A stretch of 32,900 bases of DNA, from NCBI RefSeq assembly GCF_016901735.1, contig NZ_JACLZC010000031.1:1-32900 (forward strand). The letters are read 5' to 3'. Both the position numbers and the translations under genes were made by a program. Below the pieces are notes generated by a model. The model was not told the DNA's origin and did no database searches. It saw only the letters and a list, made by a program, of their open reading frames with translations. Shown here one piece after another: positions 32,764 to 32,900 of this stretch; position 1 is the stretch's first letter; each line of letters starts with the position of its first letter. The DNA comes from Pseudoflavonifractor phocaeensis (GTDB lineage: Bacteria; Bacillota; Clostridia; Oscillospirales; Oscillospiraceae).

Positions 32764-32900
32764 GCTCCTTTTCCCCGCCAAAAAGCCCCGCCTTGTAGGA
32801 GTACAATACATGTTGGACAGTTGAATAAAAAAGGATGAAGGATAGGGCCTCATCGGTTAAAGTTGAGTTGCGACACAACAACTTGACGAGAGGGGGCCAT
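32764..32900. other. AT-richer window end, no supported gene
   Basis: The last 137 bases, notably 32815-32878, are poorer in GC than the rest of the window. No coding frame that resembles a known protein was found; short minus-strand frames at the edge (starting with ATGGCCCCC and ATGTTGTG) cannot be judged. It could be the edge of an intergenic region or a mobile element. Confidence 0.35.

Overview
The window reads as a chromosomal segment of a GC-rich, spore-forming member of the Clostridia, most like the Oscillospiraceae (the Flavonifractor / Lawsonibacter type of gut anaerobe). The reasons are a gerW (ytfJ) sporulation gene next to scpAB, the gene order tig-clpP-clpX-lon-engB, an S-box riboswitch in front of metK, rbgA-rnhB-yraN, and alr next to a MazF/EndoA-type gene. 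No database search was possible, so the taxon is an inference.

Bases 1-18972 are one long run of minus-strand genes, read here from high to low coordinate. RbgA GTPase, RNase HII and a YraN nuclease-like protein lead into an M19 dipeptidase, threonine synthase and a metallophosphoesterase. The proteostasis block follows (trigger factor, ClpP, ClpX, Lon, EngB). Then come a FAH-family hydrolase, an M50 membrane protease, the condensin partners ScpA and ScpB, DUF2953 and GerW, a DacF-type D,D-carboxypeptidase, an RluB-type pseudouridine synthase, an RpiR-type regulator and a cut-off BaiN/HI0933-type flavoprotein. Overlaps of 4-40 bases are frequent, so these are tightly packed operons.

Bases 19110-24307 run on the plus strand. 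A strong promoter and a SAM-I riboswitch with its terminator control metK. A 120-base nested palindrome (MITE/REP-like) sits between metK and deoD, then come a large FAD-dependent oxidoreductase and a split CHR-family (chromate-type) transporter pair with its own promoter. A shared hairpin terminator at 24314-24347 separates these from the next minus-strand block.

Bases 24351-32692 are again minus strand and contain the more unusual genes. The main one is an 892-residue fusion of a Tet(M)/EF-G-like translational GTPase with a C-terminal Rae1/YacP-type NYN ribonuclease, overlapping a nitroreductase by four bases. Just upstream of it is a YcgL/RlaP-type nucleotidyltransferase with a near-consensus promoter. 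Next is a decayed LytTR two-component system: the kinase has lost its ATPase domain and ends in repeat-like DNA, and the regulator carries two deletions. A small exported protein, a MazF-family endoribonuclease with no visible antitoxin, and alanine racemase complete the window. The best candidate for an undescribed system is the GTPase-NYN fusion, which looks like an A-site-directed ribonuclease on a translation-factor scaffold, next to a putative RNA-repair-type nucleotidyltransferase.
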